64,000 bases of DNA from Pseudomonadota bacterium (GTDB taxonomy: Bacteria; Pseudomonadota; Gammaproteobacteria; Burkholderiales; REEB80), in NCBI GenBank assembly GCA_028873515.1, contig JAGWIG010000002.1:1-64000 (forward strand). The letters are read 5' to 3'. Below the pieces are notes generated by a model. It was not told the origin of the DNA. It did no database searches and saw nothing but the letters and a program-made list of their open reading frames with translations. This document shows positions 18,675 to 28,152 of the stretch, piece by piece. The translations under genes were made by a program, and so were the position numbers. Every line of letters begins with the position of its first letter. Position 1 is the first letter of the stretch.

Positions 18675-19811
18675 CTATCCTTGCCAGCCAAATATCATCT
18701 TGCGTGAAATCCATTTACGCAATCCGGGTAAAATTTCAATTGCTGAAAGGCCCATTCCACGTCCCACACTGATCATGAAGTTCTGGCTACCAAACCATTC
18801 AACAAGATGATCGGTCCACCATAATCCAGCGCCACTGTCTGCACGCCGACGGGCCACATAAGCCTGCAGCAATGTTTCATCTCCCCAATCACCATGTGAT
18901 TGCACCAAAACTCCAGCCAGATCCCGCGCATCCCTAATTCCAAGATTGAATCCTTGCCCTGCTACAGGATGCAATGTCTGGGCCGCATTTCCGATAAGCA
19001 CAACCCGGTGAGCTACTGGAACTACTGCTTCACGCAACAAAAGTGGAAAAACGGCACGTTCATGGGCATTGATGGCAACTGGCAGCGCCTGATCAAGAGT
19101 CCGATTCAGTCGGATCAGAAATTCATTCAGATGCATCGTTCTATAAGCTTCAGCCTCATCAGGCTTAAGAACCCATACCAAGGAATATTCTGAACCAGAT
19201 GGCAATAAGGCAAGAGGGCCGTTTGAAGTAAAACGCTCATAAGCCTCTCCTGTTGCAGGAACTTCAAGGGTAATCCGTGCGACAAGGGCAAGCTCGGCAT
19301 AGCGTTTTTCATTCATCGTAACCAACCGCTGCTCTTCAGCCAGTTTCCCGCCATCTGCAAATACTGCCAGATGTGTATCAAACCGTTTCTGACCCGAATA
19401 CAGACGGGTTCTTGAATACCCCGGATCCAGCCTATCAATCCGAGTGCCCTCAATAAATTCAACTCCACTTTTCCGTAATTCAGTTGAAACCATGCGTTCG
19501 ATATCTACATAACGCACGACATAGCCCAATTCAGGCAATCCCATTTCATCTGAAGTAAAGTGAACCCGACCAAAACCATTTTGCTGGCTGACACAAATCC
19601 TCTTTATTGGCGTTACCGGCAAACCAGACCATAAATTCAACGATTCGAAGATTAATCGCGTTCCCCACGAAAGGGCAAGTATTCTTGAATCGTTACTCTG
19701 GCTTGATCTCGCTTCTATGACAGCCACAGATCGGCAAGGCGAGGCAAGCATCAATCCCAGCATAGCACCTACAGGTCCGCCTCCAATCACAATTGCATCA
19801 AATTCAGTCAT
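18675..19811 (-). CDS. ubiH: 2-octaprenyl-6-methoxyphenol hydroxylase UbiH-like
   Basis: Second flavin hydroxylase of the pair, 378 residues, with IGGGPVGAMLGLMLAS (about 8-23) and VLIGNAAQTLHPVAGQGFNLGI near residue 275; family members usually have GDAA, so the Asn in place of Asp is noted. The pepP-ubiH order is conserved in proteobacteria, which supports UbiH (C1 hydroxylation). It overlaps pepP by 8 bp. Confidence 0.9.
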   Translation of the reverse strand: MTEFDAIVIGGGPVGAMLGLMLASPCRSVAVIEARSSQSNDSRILALSWGTRLIFESLNLWSGLPVTPIKRICVSQQNGFGRVHFTSDEMGLPELGYVVRYVDIERMVSTELRKSGVEFIEGTRIDRLDPGYSRTRLYSGQKRFDTHLAVFADGGKLAEEQRLVTMNEKRYAELALVARITLEVPATGEAYERFTSNGPLALLPSGSEYSLVWVLKPDEAEAYRTMHLNEFLIRLNRTLDQALPVAINAHERAVFPLLLREAVVPVAHRVVLIGNAAQTLHPVAGQGFNLGIRDARDLAGVLVQSHGDWGDETLLQAYVARRRADSGAGLWWTDHLVEWFGSQNFMISVGRGMGLSAIEILPGLRKWISRKMIFGWQG

Positions 19812-21108
19812 GGCTGGCCATCAAGGCTTCTATTTCAGCAATCGACTTAGGTGCTTCTGCCGTTAAAACATCATAGCCACCGGGGGTAACCATGACGTCA
19901 TCTTCTATCCTGACACCGATATTCCAGAACTCGGATGGACTATCTTCCGACTCACGTATATAAAGACCGGGTTCTATGGTCAGAACCATATTCGGGAGCA
20001 AGGTTCGCCACTCATCCCCTTTTTTGTATTCACCCACATCATGCACATCCAATCCAAGCCAATGGCTAGTACGATGCATATAAAACTTGCGATATTCACC
20101 TGCCTCAATAAGGGTGTCTACCTCCCCTTTAAGCAACCCGAGATCAACAAGCCCGCGAGTCAGTATTTTCAAAGCTGCCTCGTGTGGGGCATTAAACGAT
20201 GCCCCCGGTTTTACTGCTTCAATTGCTGCAATCTGGGCTTCCAGAACTACTTCATAGACAGCCCTACCCGCTCCCTCAAAACGCCCATTCACTGGAAAGC
20301 TGCGGGTAATATCAGCAGCATATCCCGCATATTCACAACCGGCATCAATCAGCAACAGGTCTCCCGCCCGAAGCCGGGCATCATTTTCAATATAATGCAA
20401 TATACAGGCATTCTTACCACCAGCAACAATTGAAGTATAAGCAGGAGACTGGGCACCCTGCCTTGCAAACTCATAGATAATTTCAGCGCCAACCTCAAAC
20501 TCCATGCGACCCGGCCATGTATTGGACATGGCCCTGCGGTGGGCACATGAAGAAATATCCGCAGCCTTGCGCATCAACATTATTTCGGATTCATCCTTGA
20601 CGAGGCGCATTTCATCGGTAAGCTGACGCAAATCGCATAACATGGAAGGTGCCTGAAGACCTGATCGTGAGCGATTGCGCAGCGTATTAATCCAGCCCAT
20701 CATGCGGGAATCCCACTCAGGTGATTCACCTAAGGGAGTGTAAATGCTATTGACCTGACATATGAGTTCAGCCATTTTCTGATCCAGAAGATCAATTGGC
20801 CAGGCTGCATCAAAACCAAACTCCATTTGCGCTGCATCAGGGCCGTAACGCAAACCATCCCAGGTCTCCCGATCCAAATCCTTTTCACGGCAAAACAGAA
20901 TAGACTGAGGCTCGTTTCCTCCCACAATGACCAAAACAGCTTCAGGCTCTTCAAATCCTGTCAAATAATAAAAAGTACTATCAAACCGATAAGGAAAATA
21001 GCTATCTCGATTACGAGGGCGTTCCGGAGCCGTTGGCAAAACAGCTATCCCTTGCCCAAGATTACGAGCGAGCCACTCCCTACGTTTTAGATAAATTTGG
21101 GCAACCAT
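19804..21108 (-). CDS. pepP: Xaa-Pro aminopeptidase
   Basis: Manganese enzyme that removes N-terminal residues before proline. The 434-residue pita-bread protein carries the metal ligands in LLIDAGCEYAGYAADITRSF (two Asp), TSHWLGLDVHD (His), TIEPGLYI and GVRIEDDV (two Glu). The N-terminal domain includes YFPYRFDSTFYYLTGF, typical of PepP. It lies upstream of ubiH in the same operon, the usual arrangement. Confidence 0.96.
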   Translation of the reverse strand: MVAQIYLKRREWLARNLGQGIAVLPTAPERPRNRDSYFPYRFDSTFYYLTGFEEPEAVLVIVGGNEPQSILFCREKDLDRETWDGLRYGPDAAQMEFGFDAAWPIDLLDQKMAELICQVNSIYTPLGESPEWDSRMMGWINTLRNRSRSGLQAPSMLCDLRQLTDEMRLVKDESEIMLMRKAADISSCAHRRAMSNTWPGRMEFEVGAEIIYEFARQGAQSPAYTSIVAGGKNACILHYIENDARLRAGDLLLIDAGCEYAGYAADITRSFPVNGRFEGAGRAVYEVVLEAQIAAIEAVKPGASFNAPHEAALKILTRGLVDLGLLKGEVDTLIEAGEYRKFYMHRTSHWLGLDVHDVGEYKKGDEWRTLLPNMVLTIEPGLYIRESEDSPSEFWNIGVRIEDDVMVTPGGYDVLTAEAPKSIAEIEALMASHD

Positions 21109-21162
21109 AAACCTTATCCACAGTATGAAAACTTATTAAGGGTAGCGCTAGCCAATTCAAGC

Positions 21163-21837
21163 TTATGTCAGAATCTTATCAAGTATTGCCAACCTTTTTG
21201 TCGTTCCTATATCTGCCCATTTTCCTGCATAAAATTCGCCAGAAACAACACCATTAGCCATCATATTTCGTATGACTGAAACAAGGGGCGCTTTTTCTCC
21301 AGGGGTTAAAGTTGTAAATGCCTCTGGGTGCCAGACGCTAATACCACTAAACGTAAAATATGGTTGCCTATCAATAAGGCGACCATTCTGCAAGCCAAAA
21401 TCCCCTTCCCAATGGTGCTCAGGATTTTTTACAAGAACAAGATGTGCACGATCCGGACCTGCTTTCAGCCGCATAATGGCCTGACCTAATTGATCATAAG
21501 AATAATCCGAATAAACGTCACCATTTACCACCAGAAATGGACTACCATCAAACAGGCTTAGCACTTTGCGAATACCTCCCGCAGTCTCCAGGGCCTGTTC
21601 TTCACGTGAGTAAACAAGACTGGCGCCCCATCGATTCCCATTTCCAAGCGCTGATTCAATCTCATCAGCCAGCCAAGAGACATTAATAACAATCTCCGGG
21701 AAACCTGAACTCACCAGACGTTCAATCTGCCAAACAATCAGTGGACGCCCACCCACATGAAGCAACGGTTTGGGAACATGGTCAGTCAAGGGTCGCATCC
21801 GCTCACCTCGTCCTGCTGCCAGGATCATCGCTTTCAT
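21163..21837 (-). CDS. murU: N-acetylmuramate-1-phosphate uridylyltransferase
   Basis: Nucleotidyltransferase of 224 residues with the NTP-binding motif ILAAGRGERMRPLTDHVPKPLL at the start and NGDVYSDYSYD as the metal-binding site. Paired with AmgK it converts MurNAc-1-phosphate to UDP-MurNAc, bypassing de novo MurA/MurB synthesis and fosfomycin. It shares one base with the amgK stop (TAATG), so the two are translationally coupled. A glucose-1-phosphate uridylyl-type activity is the other possibility. Confidence 0.88.
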   Translation of the reverse strand: MKAMILAAGRGERMRPLTDHVPKPLLHVGGRPLIVWQIERLVSSGFPEIVINVSWLADEIESALGNGNRWGASLVYSREEQALETAGGIRKVLSLFDGSPFLVVNGDVYSDYSYDQLGQAIMRLKAGPDRAHLVLVKNPEHHWEGDFGLQNGRLIDRQPYFTFSGISVWHPEAFTTLTPGEKAPLVSVIRNMMANGVVSGEFYAGKWADIGTTKRLAILDKILT

Positions 21838-22808
21838 TACGTCAAGGACTCGCTCAAAAGACGATAAAGGAATGAAAATTCACGATAACGACGGGCGACT
21901 TGTAAAACATAATCCAGAACCAACGGGATATCCTTTAAATAGAAATTTTTACCATCACGATAATTCAGTCTTGCAAATATACCAAGAATTTTGAGATGCC
22001 GTTGCATTCCCATCCACTCAAAATCCCGATAAAAAAGAGAAAAATCATCCGGAACAGGTATCCCGGCTTTTCTTGCTTTTTCCCAATAACGAATCAACCA
22101 GTCAAGAACATGCTCTTCATCCCAACTGATATATGCATCCCTGAACAAAGAGACTAAATCATAAGTTACTGGTCCATAAACCGCATCCTGAAAATCAAGA
22201 ACCCCCGCCCTATCGGTCAGCACCATCAAATTGCGCGAGTGGAAATCTCGATGAACAAATACCTTGGTTTGGGAAATGGCTGCTTCAGCCAATTGAGAAA
22301 ACATATTTTCAAGCCCAATATTTTGATACCGGTCTTCAGGCAAATTAAGATGCCTGTTCAAGTACCATTCTGGAAACAATTGCATTTCATTTATTAGTTT
22401 TACATTATCATATTCGGGTAAGACATGCTCACGACTTGCCATTTGGATCGTCAGGAGTGCGTCTGTAGCCAAATCATAGAGACGAGGTGCGGTTTCATTG
22501 TCGAGAACAGTCAGAAAGGTTGTGTCGCCAAGGTCCGATAACAACAAAAAACCTTCATCAAGATTGGATTCAATCACTTTTGGTACCGCCACACCTGCTT
22601 TTTCAAACAGCTTTGCAACCTGTAAAAAAGGGCCACAATCCTCCAGTTCAGGAGGAGCATCCATTACGATATAGGAATTTTTATCTAGAATGACACGAAA
22701 ATAACGACGAAAACTTGCATCGCTTGATGCAGCAATCAGTGTATAAGAGTGTGTTTCAAGCACCTCGTCAAGCCAGCACTTTATTTTTAATTCACGACTA
22801 AATTGCAT
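21837..22808 (-). CDS. amgK: N-acetylmuramate/N-acetylglucosamine anomeric kinase
   Basis: APH-fold sugar kinase of 323 residues phosphorylating MurNAc (and GlcNAc) at C1. The catalytic loop is FVHRDFHSRNLMVL and the metal-binding motif is GVLDFQDAVYGPVTYDL. Immediate coupling to murU defines the AmgK-MurU recycling pair known from Pseudomonas. It is the first gene of the operon reaching the ubi genes and is divergent from lptD, with about 60 bp between starts. Confidence 0.9.
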   Translation of the reverse strand: MQFSRELKIKCWLDEVLETHSYTLIAASSDASFRRYFRVILDKNSYIVMDAPPELEDCGPFLQVAKLFEKAGVAVPKVIESNLDEGFLLLSDLGDTTFLTVLDNETAPRLYDLATDALLTIQMASREHVLPEYDNVKLINEMQLFPEWYLNRHLNLPEDRYQNIGLENMFSQLAEAAISQTKVFVHRDFHSRNLMVLTDRAGVLDFQDAVYGPVTYDLVSLFRDAYISWDEEHVLDWLIRYWEKARKAGIPVPDDFSLFYRDFEWMGMQRHLKILGIFARLNYRDGKNFYLKDIPLVLDYVLQVARRYREFSFLYRLLSESLT

Positions 22809-22871
22809 AATGATGGATTGCCTAAAGAAAAAAAGTATGACATTTTACCTGTTCTGCGAGCTTGGCCCAAA

Positions 22872-25091
22872 ATGCATAATAAACGCTTAGCACCATTAAC
22901 CCTAGCATTGCTCTACGCCTTTACTCCGATTGTTCAAGCGGATGAGCCTCAAACACCAGCCACTGCCAGCGCATCTGCAAATAGTGCGCTGCCTGTGAAT
23001 ATTGTGGCTGACAAGGTAAAAGGCAGCCAAAAAGACACCATCAGCGCTGAAGGCAACGTAATGCTCAAACAGGATGATAATATCCTGACTGCCCCGCGGA
23101 TAGATTACACCCCTTCTTCAGGTCTTGTTAGCGCACCACAAGCTATCTGCCTGCAAAACAGCAATATTCTCGTTAACGGAAAAAAACTGTTGTTCAATAT
23201 AACCTCGCAGACGGGAAGCTTATACGATGCGACTTATGCTCTCAAGCAAGTCAAGGGTCGAGGGAATGCAAAAGAAATTGATTTTCTGGGGCCAAACCTC
23301 TATCGTCTTCATCAGGCTCAATATACTACCTGCCAGGAAGGCAACAATGACTGGTACCTGAACGTTCACACTCTTGATCTTGACCGAACAACCGAAACAG
23401 GAATCGCACATGGTTCCACATTGATATTCAAAGGATACCCAATAGCCTGGTTACCCTGGATTGATTTCCCCTTGTCAAACCAGAGAAAAAGCGGTGTGCT
23501 TACACCCAGTTTCGGATCATCGGCAAATAACGGATTTGATATTCGTGTACCCTATTATTTCAATATCGCGCCCAATCTAGATGATACTTTTGCAGCACGT
23601 ATCCTGACGAAACGTGGCATCCAGTTACAAAACGAATTCCGCTACCTGGAGCCTGATTTTTCCGGCAAGCTAAATGTTGAATACCTTCCACATGATAGAC
23701 TTGCCAGTCGAGAACGTTACGCGATTTTTTTTCAGCACCAACAGAATTTTGGTCATGGGTTAACTGGAAATCTTGATTACCAGCGTGTTTCCGATTCAAG
23801 TTATTTTTCCGACTTAAGCACTTATCTAGCTAACACTGCTCTGCTTACTCTTCCCCAGCAAGCCAGTCTGAACTATAGATTTGGCAACTGGAACCTTCAG
23901 GCTCAGACTCAACAATTCCAGACATTGCAGGATCCAAGCGCACCCATAATACCTCCGTATGGGCACCATCAAATCGCCTTTTCAGGTAGCCAGGACTTAA
24001 AAGGTGGCGCGGAGTTCAAACTCGATACCGATATTACCCATTTCTTTAATCCAAACCGCCTGGATGGAGATCGTTTTATAATCTATCCATCTCTGAGTTA
24101 TCCGGTTCAACGAAGCTATGGATATATCACACCCAAGATTGGTTACCATTTCACCCGCTATCATCTAAACAGTACCAGCATCACGCCACTTGATCTTGAA
24201 TTAAACAACAACCTACCCATTAGCACGGACTCAACCCGGGCTTTACCCATCATGAGTGTCGACAGCGGTCTTTATCTTGATAGGCCCACCACTTTATTTA
24301 ACCATTCCTACACTCAAACACTCGAGCCCAGACTCTATTACTTGTACATTCCATACCGGGATCAAAACAATATTCCAGTTTTCGATAGCGCTCTTGCTGA
24401 TTTTAGTTTTACCCAAATGTTTTCAGAAAACCGTTTTTTAGGAAATGACCGTATCAATAACGCCAACCAGCTTACTGCTGCCGTCACTTCAAAACTGAAT
24501 GATCCTGAATCTGGGAATACACGCCTTTACGGTAGTATTGGTCAAAGATTCAATTTTACTCCGCAAAAAGTTTTCCTGCCTAATGAGCCGCCCGACTTAA
24601 GTGGCACCTCAGACCTGCTAGGCGCTGCCGGATTCACACTTAATGAACACTGGTCAATTGATGGGGCCGTGGACTATAATACCTCACAAAATACCAATCA
24701 AAACAATTCATTAATGGTAAGTTACCAACCCAGATATGGTGAAGTGATTAACTTCCGCTATCGCTATTCGCGTGATTTCCTGGAACAGATTGATCTTTCC
24801 AGCCAGTGGCCGATTCATGGAAACTGGTATTTACTTGCACGGTGGGATTATTCACTTCGTGATCGACGTATTTTGGAAGGCTTGGCCGGATTAGAATATA
24901 ATGGCGGCTGTTGGCAATTTCGTTCCGTTATCCATCACCTTGTAACGGGTGTCGCAACTGCCAGCAATGCTTTCTTCTTGCAATTGGAATTTGATGGCCT
25001 TGGCCAATTAGGTACCAATCCCCTTGATGTTTTGAAACGGAATATTTCCGGTTATGAAGATACAAGCCAACTTGATTCCAACCTCCCTTAA
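22872..25091 (+). CDS. lptD: LPS-assembly protein LptD
   Basis: Outer-membrane beta-barrel that inserts lipopolysaccharide into the outer leaflet together with LptE. The 739-residue precursor has a signal peptide (ALLYAFTPIVQA, cleavage before DEPQ), an N-terminal OstA/jellyroll domain (NIVADKVKGSQKDTISAEGNV) and a large C-terminal barrel. A cysteine pair-like arrangement (AICLQNS, TTCQEGN, GGCWQF) may provide disulfides. I chose the ATG at 22872 that begins the signal peptide; a TTG at 22803 would overlap amgK. Confidence 0.94.
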   Translation: MHNKRLAPLTLALLYAFTPIVQADEPQTPATASASANSALPVNIVADKVKGSQKDTISAEGNVMLKQDDNILTAPRIDYTPSSGLVSAPQAICLQNSNILVNGKKLLFNITSQTGSLYDATYALKQVKGRGNAKEIDFLGPNLYRLHQAQYTTCQEGNNDWYLNVHTLDLDRTTETGIAHGSTLIFKGYPIAWLPWIDFPLSNQRKSGVLTPSFGSSANNGFDIRVPYYFNIAPNLDDTFAARILTKRGIQLQNEFRYLEPDFSGKLNVEYLPHDRLASRERYAIFFQHQQNFGHGLTGNLDYQRVSDSSYFSDLSTYLANTALLTLPQQASLNYRFGNWNLQAQTQQFQTLQDPSAPIIPPYGHHQIAFSGSQDLKGGAEFKLDTDITHFFNPNRLDGDRFIIYPSLSYPVQRSYGYITPKIGYHFTRYHLNSTSITPLDLELNNNLPISTDSTRALPIMSVDSGLYLDRPTTLFNHSYTQTLEPRLYYLYIPYRDQNNIPVFDSALADFSFTQMFSENRFLGNDRINNANQLTAAVTSKLNDPESGNTRLYGSIGQRFNFTPQKVFLPNEPPDLSGTSDLLGAAGFTLNEHWSIDGAVDYNTSQNTNQNNSLMVSYQPRYGEVINFRYRYSRDFLEQIDLSSQWPIHGNWYLLARWDYSLRDRRILEGLAGLEYNGGCWQFRSVIHHLVTGVATASNAFFLQLEFDGLGQLGTNPLDVLKRNISGYEDTSQLDSNLP

Positions 25092-25119
25092 CCAAAGGGT
25101 AGGAACTATTTTACGTTTT

Positions 25120-26412
25120 ATGCTAAAAGCAAGACTCGTGTCTATTATTCCTCTCTTGTTTTTAATTGTTTTACCGACACAAGCCAGGGCTGAGCCAATT
25201 GACTGGGTAGTCGCTGTCATCAACAGCGATGTCATTACTGCCCATGAACTTAACAGAAGACTGATTGAAACCGAAAGTGACTTAAAAGAGCAAGGCACTC
25301 CTTTGCCTCCCATCAATGTATTAAGACGACAGCTTCTTGAACACCTGATTACAGAACATATTGAACTCCAGCAAGCCAAAAAGACCGGGATTTCAATTTC
25401 AGACGAGCAACTGGACGAAGCCATCAATAACATTGCTGCGCAGAATAATCTGACTACGGCTGAACTTGAACAAAAAATCCAGTCAAATGGTTTATCAATC
25501 AAGGAGTTCAGAAACAAGATCCGCAATCAAATGATGATTGAAAGGCTGAAGCAGCGTGATGTCCTGAGCAGAATTCAGGTTTCAGATGCCGAGATTAATA
25601 ATTTTCTAAAACAAAAAGCTCTTCAACCGGATATGGATAAACAGTACAAGATTTCCCATATTTTCATACGGCTACCTGACAATGCAACAACCGCTCAAAT
25701 CGATGCGACCAAAAAAAGAGCGGAACAAGCCTTATCTGATCTTAAGGCAGGAATGAACTTTGGACAAGTTGCTGCTTCCTATTCCGACGCTCCTGATGCG
25801 TTATCAGGCGGCCTTCTCAATTGGCGAAGTGGGGCCCAATTGCCTGACCTATATCTTAAAGCTATAACCAATCTTAGCCCTGGCTCAATTACCGGGGTTT
25901 TTCGCAGCCCAAATGGTTTTAATATCCTTAAACTCATTGATGAGCGGGGAAAAGACAAGCAGATTATTGTTACTCAAACTCATGTCAGACAGATCCTTAT
26001 CCGAACCAGCGATATAGTTTCCGATAGTGAGGCACAAGCCAGGCTGGAAAAAATCCGGGCACGCATTTTAGCCGGCGCTAGCTTTGCAAGTATGGCCAAA
26101 AGCTATTCAGATGATGGATCTGCTGCGCAAGGAGGTGATATTGGGTGGGTTTCTCCGGGAGATACCGTTCCGGCCTTTGAAAATGCAATGAACAAACTGG
26201 CACCAGGACAAATAAGCCAACCTGTCCACACTCAGTTCGGCTGGCATCTTATTCAGGTAATTGCAAGGCGCCAGGCTAATGTCACAAAAGCTGAACAACG
26301 CAATGAAGCGCGCAAGGCCATCTTTGAAAGCAAAGCGGAAGAGGCTGTCCAGGAATGGCTTCGGGAATTACGTGATTCGGCATATGTCCGCTATTTTCCC
26401 CGTCCATCCTGA
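25120..26412 (+). CDS. surA: Periplasmic chaperone and prolyl isomerase SurA
   Basis: Escorts unfolded outer-membrane proteins, including LptD, to the BAM complex. It has a signal peptide ending QARA before EPIDWVVAVINSDVITAHEL, the SurA N-terminal helical domain, then two parvulin domains, around residues 170-275 (ISHIFIRLP, AASYSDAPDALSGG) and 285-390 (VRQILIRTS, AKSYSDDGSAAQGGDIGWV). I chose the ATG at 25120; a further upstream ATG at 25054 would lie inside lptD and precede the signal. Confidence 0.95.
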   Translation: MLKARLVSIIPLLFLIVLPTQARAEPIDWVVAVINSDVITAHELNRRLIETESDLKEQGTPLPPINVLRRQLLEHLITEHIELQQAKKTGISISDEQLDEAINNIAAQNNLTTAELEQKIQSNGLSIKEFRNKIRNQMMIERLKQRDVLSRIQVSDAEINNFLKQKALQPDMDKQYKISHIFIRLPDNATTAQIDATKKRAEQALSDLKAGMNFGQVAASYSDAPDALSGGLLNWRSGAQLPDLYLKAITNLSPGSITGVFRSPNGFNILKLIDERGKDKQIIVTQTHVRQILIRTSDIVSDSEAQARLEKIRARILAGASFASMAKSYSDDGSAAQGGDIGWVSPGDTVPAFENAMNKLAPGQISQPVHTQFGWHLIQVIARRQANVTKAEQRNEARKAIFESKAEEAVQEWLRELRDSAYVRYFPRPS

Positions 26413-27379
26413 TCTTCCCGCTATTCTTGCAGTCACTGCAGGAGAACCTGCGGGCATTGGCCCTGATCTTGTATTGATGCACAAAATCGAACCCAATGTT
26501 CGTCTTGTTGTCATTGCTGACCGTTACCTACTCGAATCCCGAGCTCACGAATTGGGACTAAAAGTAATCCTGGCTGACTTTGAAACCAATGCTCCTGTGT
26601 CAGGAAAACTGGAAGTCCTCCATATGCCCTTGGCAGCACCAGTCCAAACAGGAAAACTCGATCCAAGAAACAGTTTTTACGTCCTGGATACCTTAAACCG
26701 TGCAATAACTGGTTGCCTTTCCGGGGAGTTTTCGGCAGTCGTTACTGCACCCGTACACAAAGGTGTAATAAATGATGCGGGAATCCCTTTCACCGGACAC
26801 ACAGAATTTTTTGCCAAAGCCACATCAACACCTACTGTAGTCATGATGCTAATCGGAGGGGGGCTCAAAGTTGCACTCGCGACAACACATCTCCCACTTT
26901 CCAGGGTATGTGAAGCCATCAACAAACCACAGCTTGAATCAGTTTTGCGGGTATTGCATGCCGATCTTCAATATCGTTTCGGGTTGAAGAACCCACGCAT
27001 ACTTATTTCAGGCCTGAATCCCCATGCAGGAGAAGGTGGTCACTTAGGCCGAGAAGAAATTGAAGTCATCCTTCCTGTCATTGAGAAACTCCGTATAGAA
27101 GGAATGCTATTGACAGGGCCCCTACCAGCAGATACCCTTTTTACCCCTCCCTGGCTGTCTACTCATGATGCCGTTCTGGCCATGTACCATGATCAAGGCC
27201 TTTCCGTATTAAAATATGCAAGTTTTGGCAGTGGAGTAAACGTAACACTGGGACTTCCCATTATTCGCACCTCAGTCGATCATGGGACCGCTCTGGATCG
27301 GGCCGGTAGCGGAAATATTTCGACTGGCAGCATGACCGAAGCTATAAGAACCGCCTTGATGCTTACGAGCAGATCATGA
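26384..27379 (+). CDS. pdxA: 4-hydroxythreonine-4-phosphate dehydrogenase
   Basis: NAD-dependent step of the DXP-dependent vitamin B6 pathway. The ~331-residue product has VTAGEPAGIGPDL near the N terminus and zinc-binding histidines in GHTEFFAKAT, SGLNPHAGEGGHLG and AMYHDQGL; HGTALDRAGSG is near the end. The ATG at 26384 overlaps surA by 29 bp; upstream in-frame starts code for unrelated surA-shadow sequence. Confidence 0.95.
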   Translation: MSAIFPVHPDLPAILAVTAGEPAGIGPDLVLMHKIEPNVRLVVIADRYLLESRAHELGLKVILADFETNAPVSGKLEVLHMPLAAPVQTGKLDPRNSFYVLDTLNRAITGCLSGEFSAVVTAPVHKGVINDAGIPFTGHTEFFAKATSTPTVVMMLIGGGLKVALATTHLPLSRVCEAINKPQLESVLRVLHADLQYRFGLKNPRILISGLNPHAGEGGHLGREEIEVILPVIEKLRIEGMLLTGPLPADTLFTPPWLSTHDAVLAMYHDQGLSVLKYASFGSGVNVTLGLPIIRTSVDHGTALDRAGSGNISTGSMTEAIRTALMLTSRS

Positions 27380-28152
27380 ATAAACATAATGCACGACGGC
27401 GTTTTGGGCAAAACTTCCTGACAGATCCTTCAGTAATCAGAGCTATCATCAACCTCATACAACCCAAAAAAGGAGAAAACCTGATAGAAATTGGACCTGG
27501 GCTTGGTGCATTAACTACCCCGCTACTTGAAAACCTCGATCATCTGACCGTCATTGAAATTGATCGTGACCTTGTCAGCAGATTACAGGGAAAATGGACA
27601 CCAAACAGGCTTGCAATAGTTTCCAATGATGTCCTGAACGTAGATTTTTCCAAATTTGGAGGAAAACTTCGCATTCTTGGTAACCTGCCTTACAATATTT
27701 CCACCCCACTGCTGTTTCATCTCCTAAACTACACAACATATATCCACGATCTTCATTTCATGCTTCAAAAAGAAGTGGTAGAAAGGATGGTGGCCAAACC
27801 GGGATCACCAGCTTATGGACGACTTTCTGTCATGCTTCAGTACAGGTTTGATATGGAAATGATGATGACTGTGCCTGCGCATGCCTTTAATCCGAAACCC
27901 AAAGTTGAATCCGCCATAGTATATATGGTACCTAAATATACCCAGCCTTCTGCAGTTGATGAACCCCATTTATCAAGGCTTGTCAAAACTGCTTTCTCAC
28001 AACGGCGAAAAACTCTAAGAAATACCTTAAAAGGTATGGTAGATCAATCCATTTTCCCCATCGCACAAATCGATGACACATTAAGGGCAGAAGATCTATC
28101 GATTGCCGACTATGTGAGACTTGCCAATCTCACCTACCCTGGCAGCGTCTGA
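27376..28152 (+). CDS. rsmA: 16S rRNA dimethyladenosine transferase
   Basis: Dimethylates the two adjacent adenosines in helix 45 of 16S rRNA. The 258-residue SAM methyltransferase has RRFGQNFLTDPSV at its N terminus, IGPGLGALTTPLL as the SAM loop and the catalytic NLPYNISTPLL. It overlaps pdxA by 4 bp. The last 57 bp are antisense to the end of plsC, an unusually long convergent overlap. The enteric neighbour apaG is elsewhere (14231). Confidence 0.96.
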   Translation: MNKHNARRRFGQNFLTDPSVIRAIINLIQPKKGENLIEIGPGLGALTTPLLENLDHLTVIEIDRDLVSRLQGKWTPNRLAIVSNDVLNVDFSKFGGKLRILGNLPYNISTPLLFHLLNYTTYIHDLHFMLQKEVVERMVAKPGSPAYGRLSVMLQYRFDMEMMMTVPAHAFNPKPKVESAIVYMVPKYTQPSAVDEPHLSRLVKTAFSQRRKTLRNTLKGMVDQSIFPIAQIDDTLRAEDLSIADYVRLANLTYPGSV

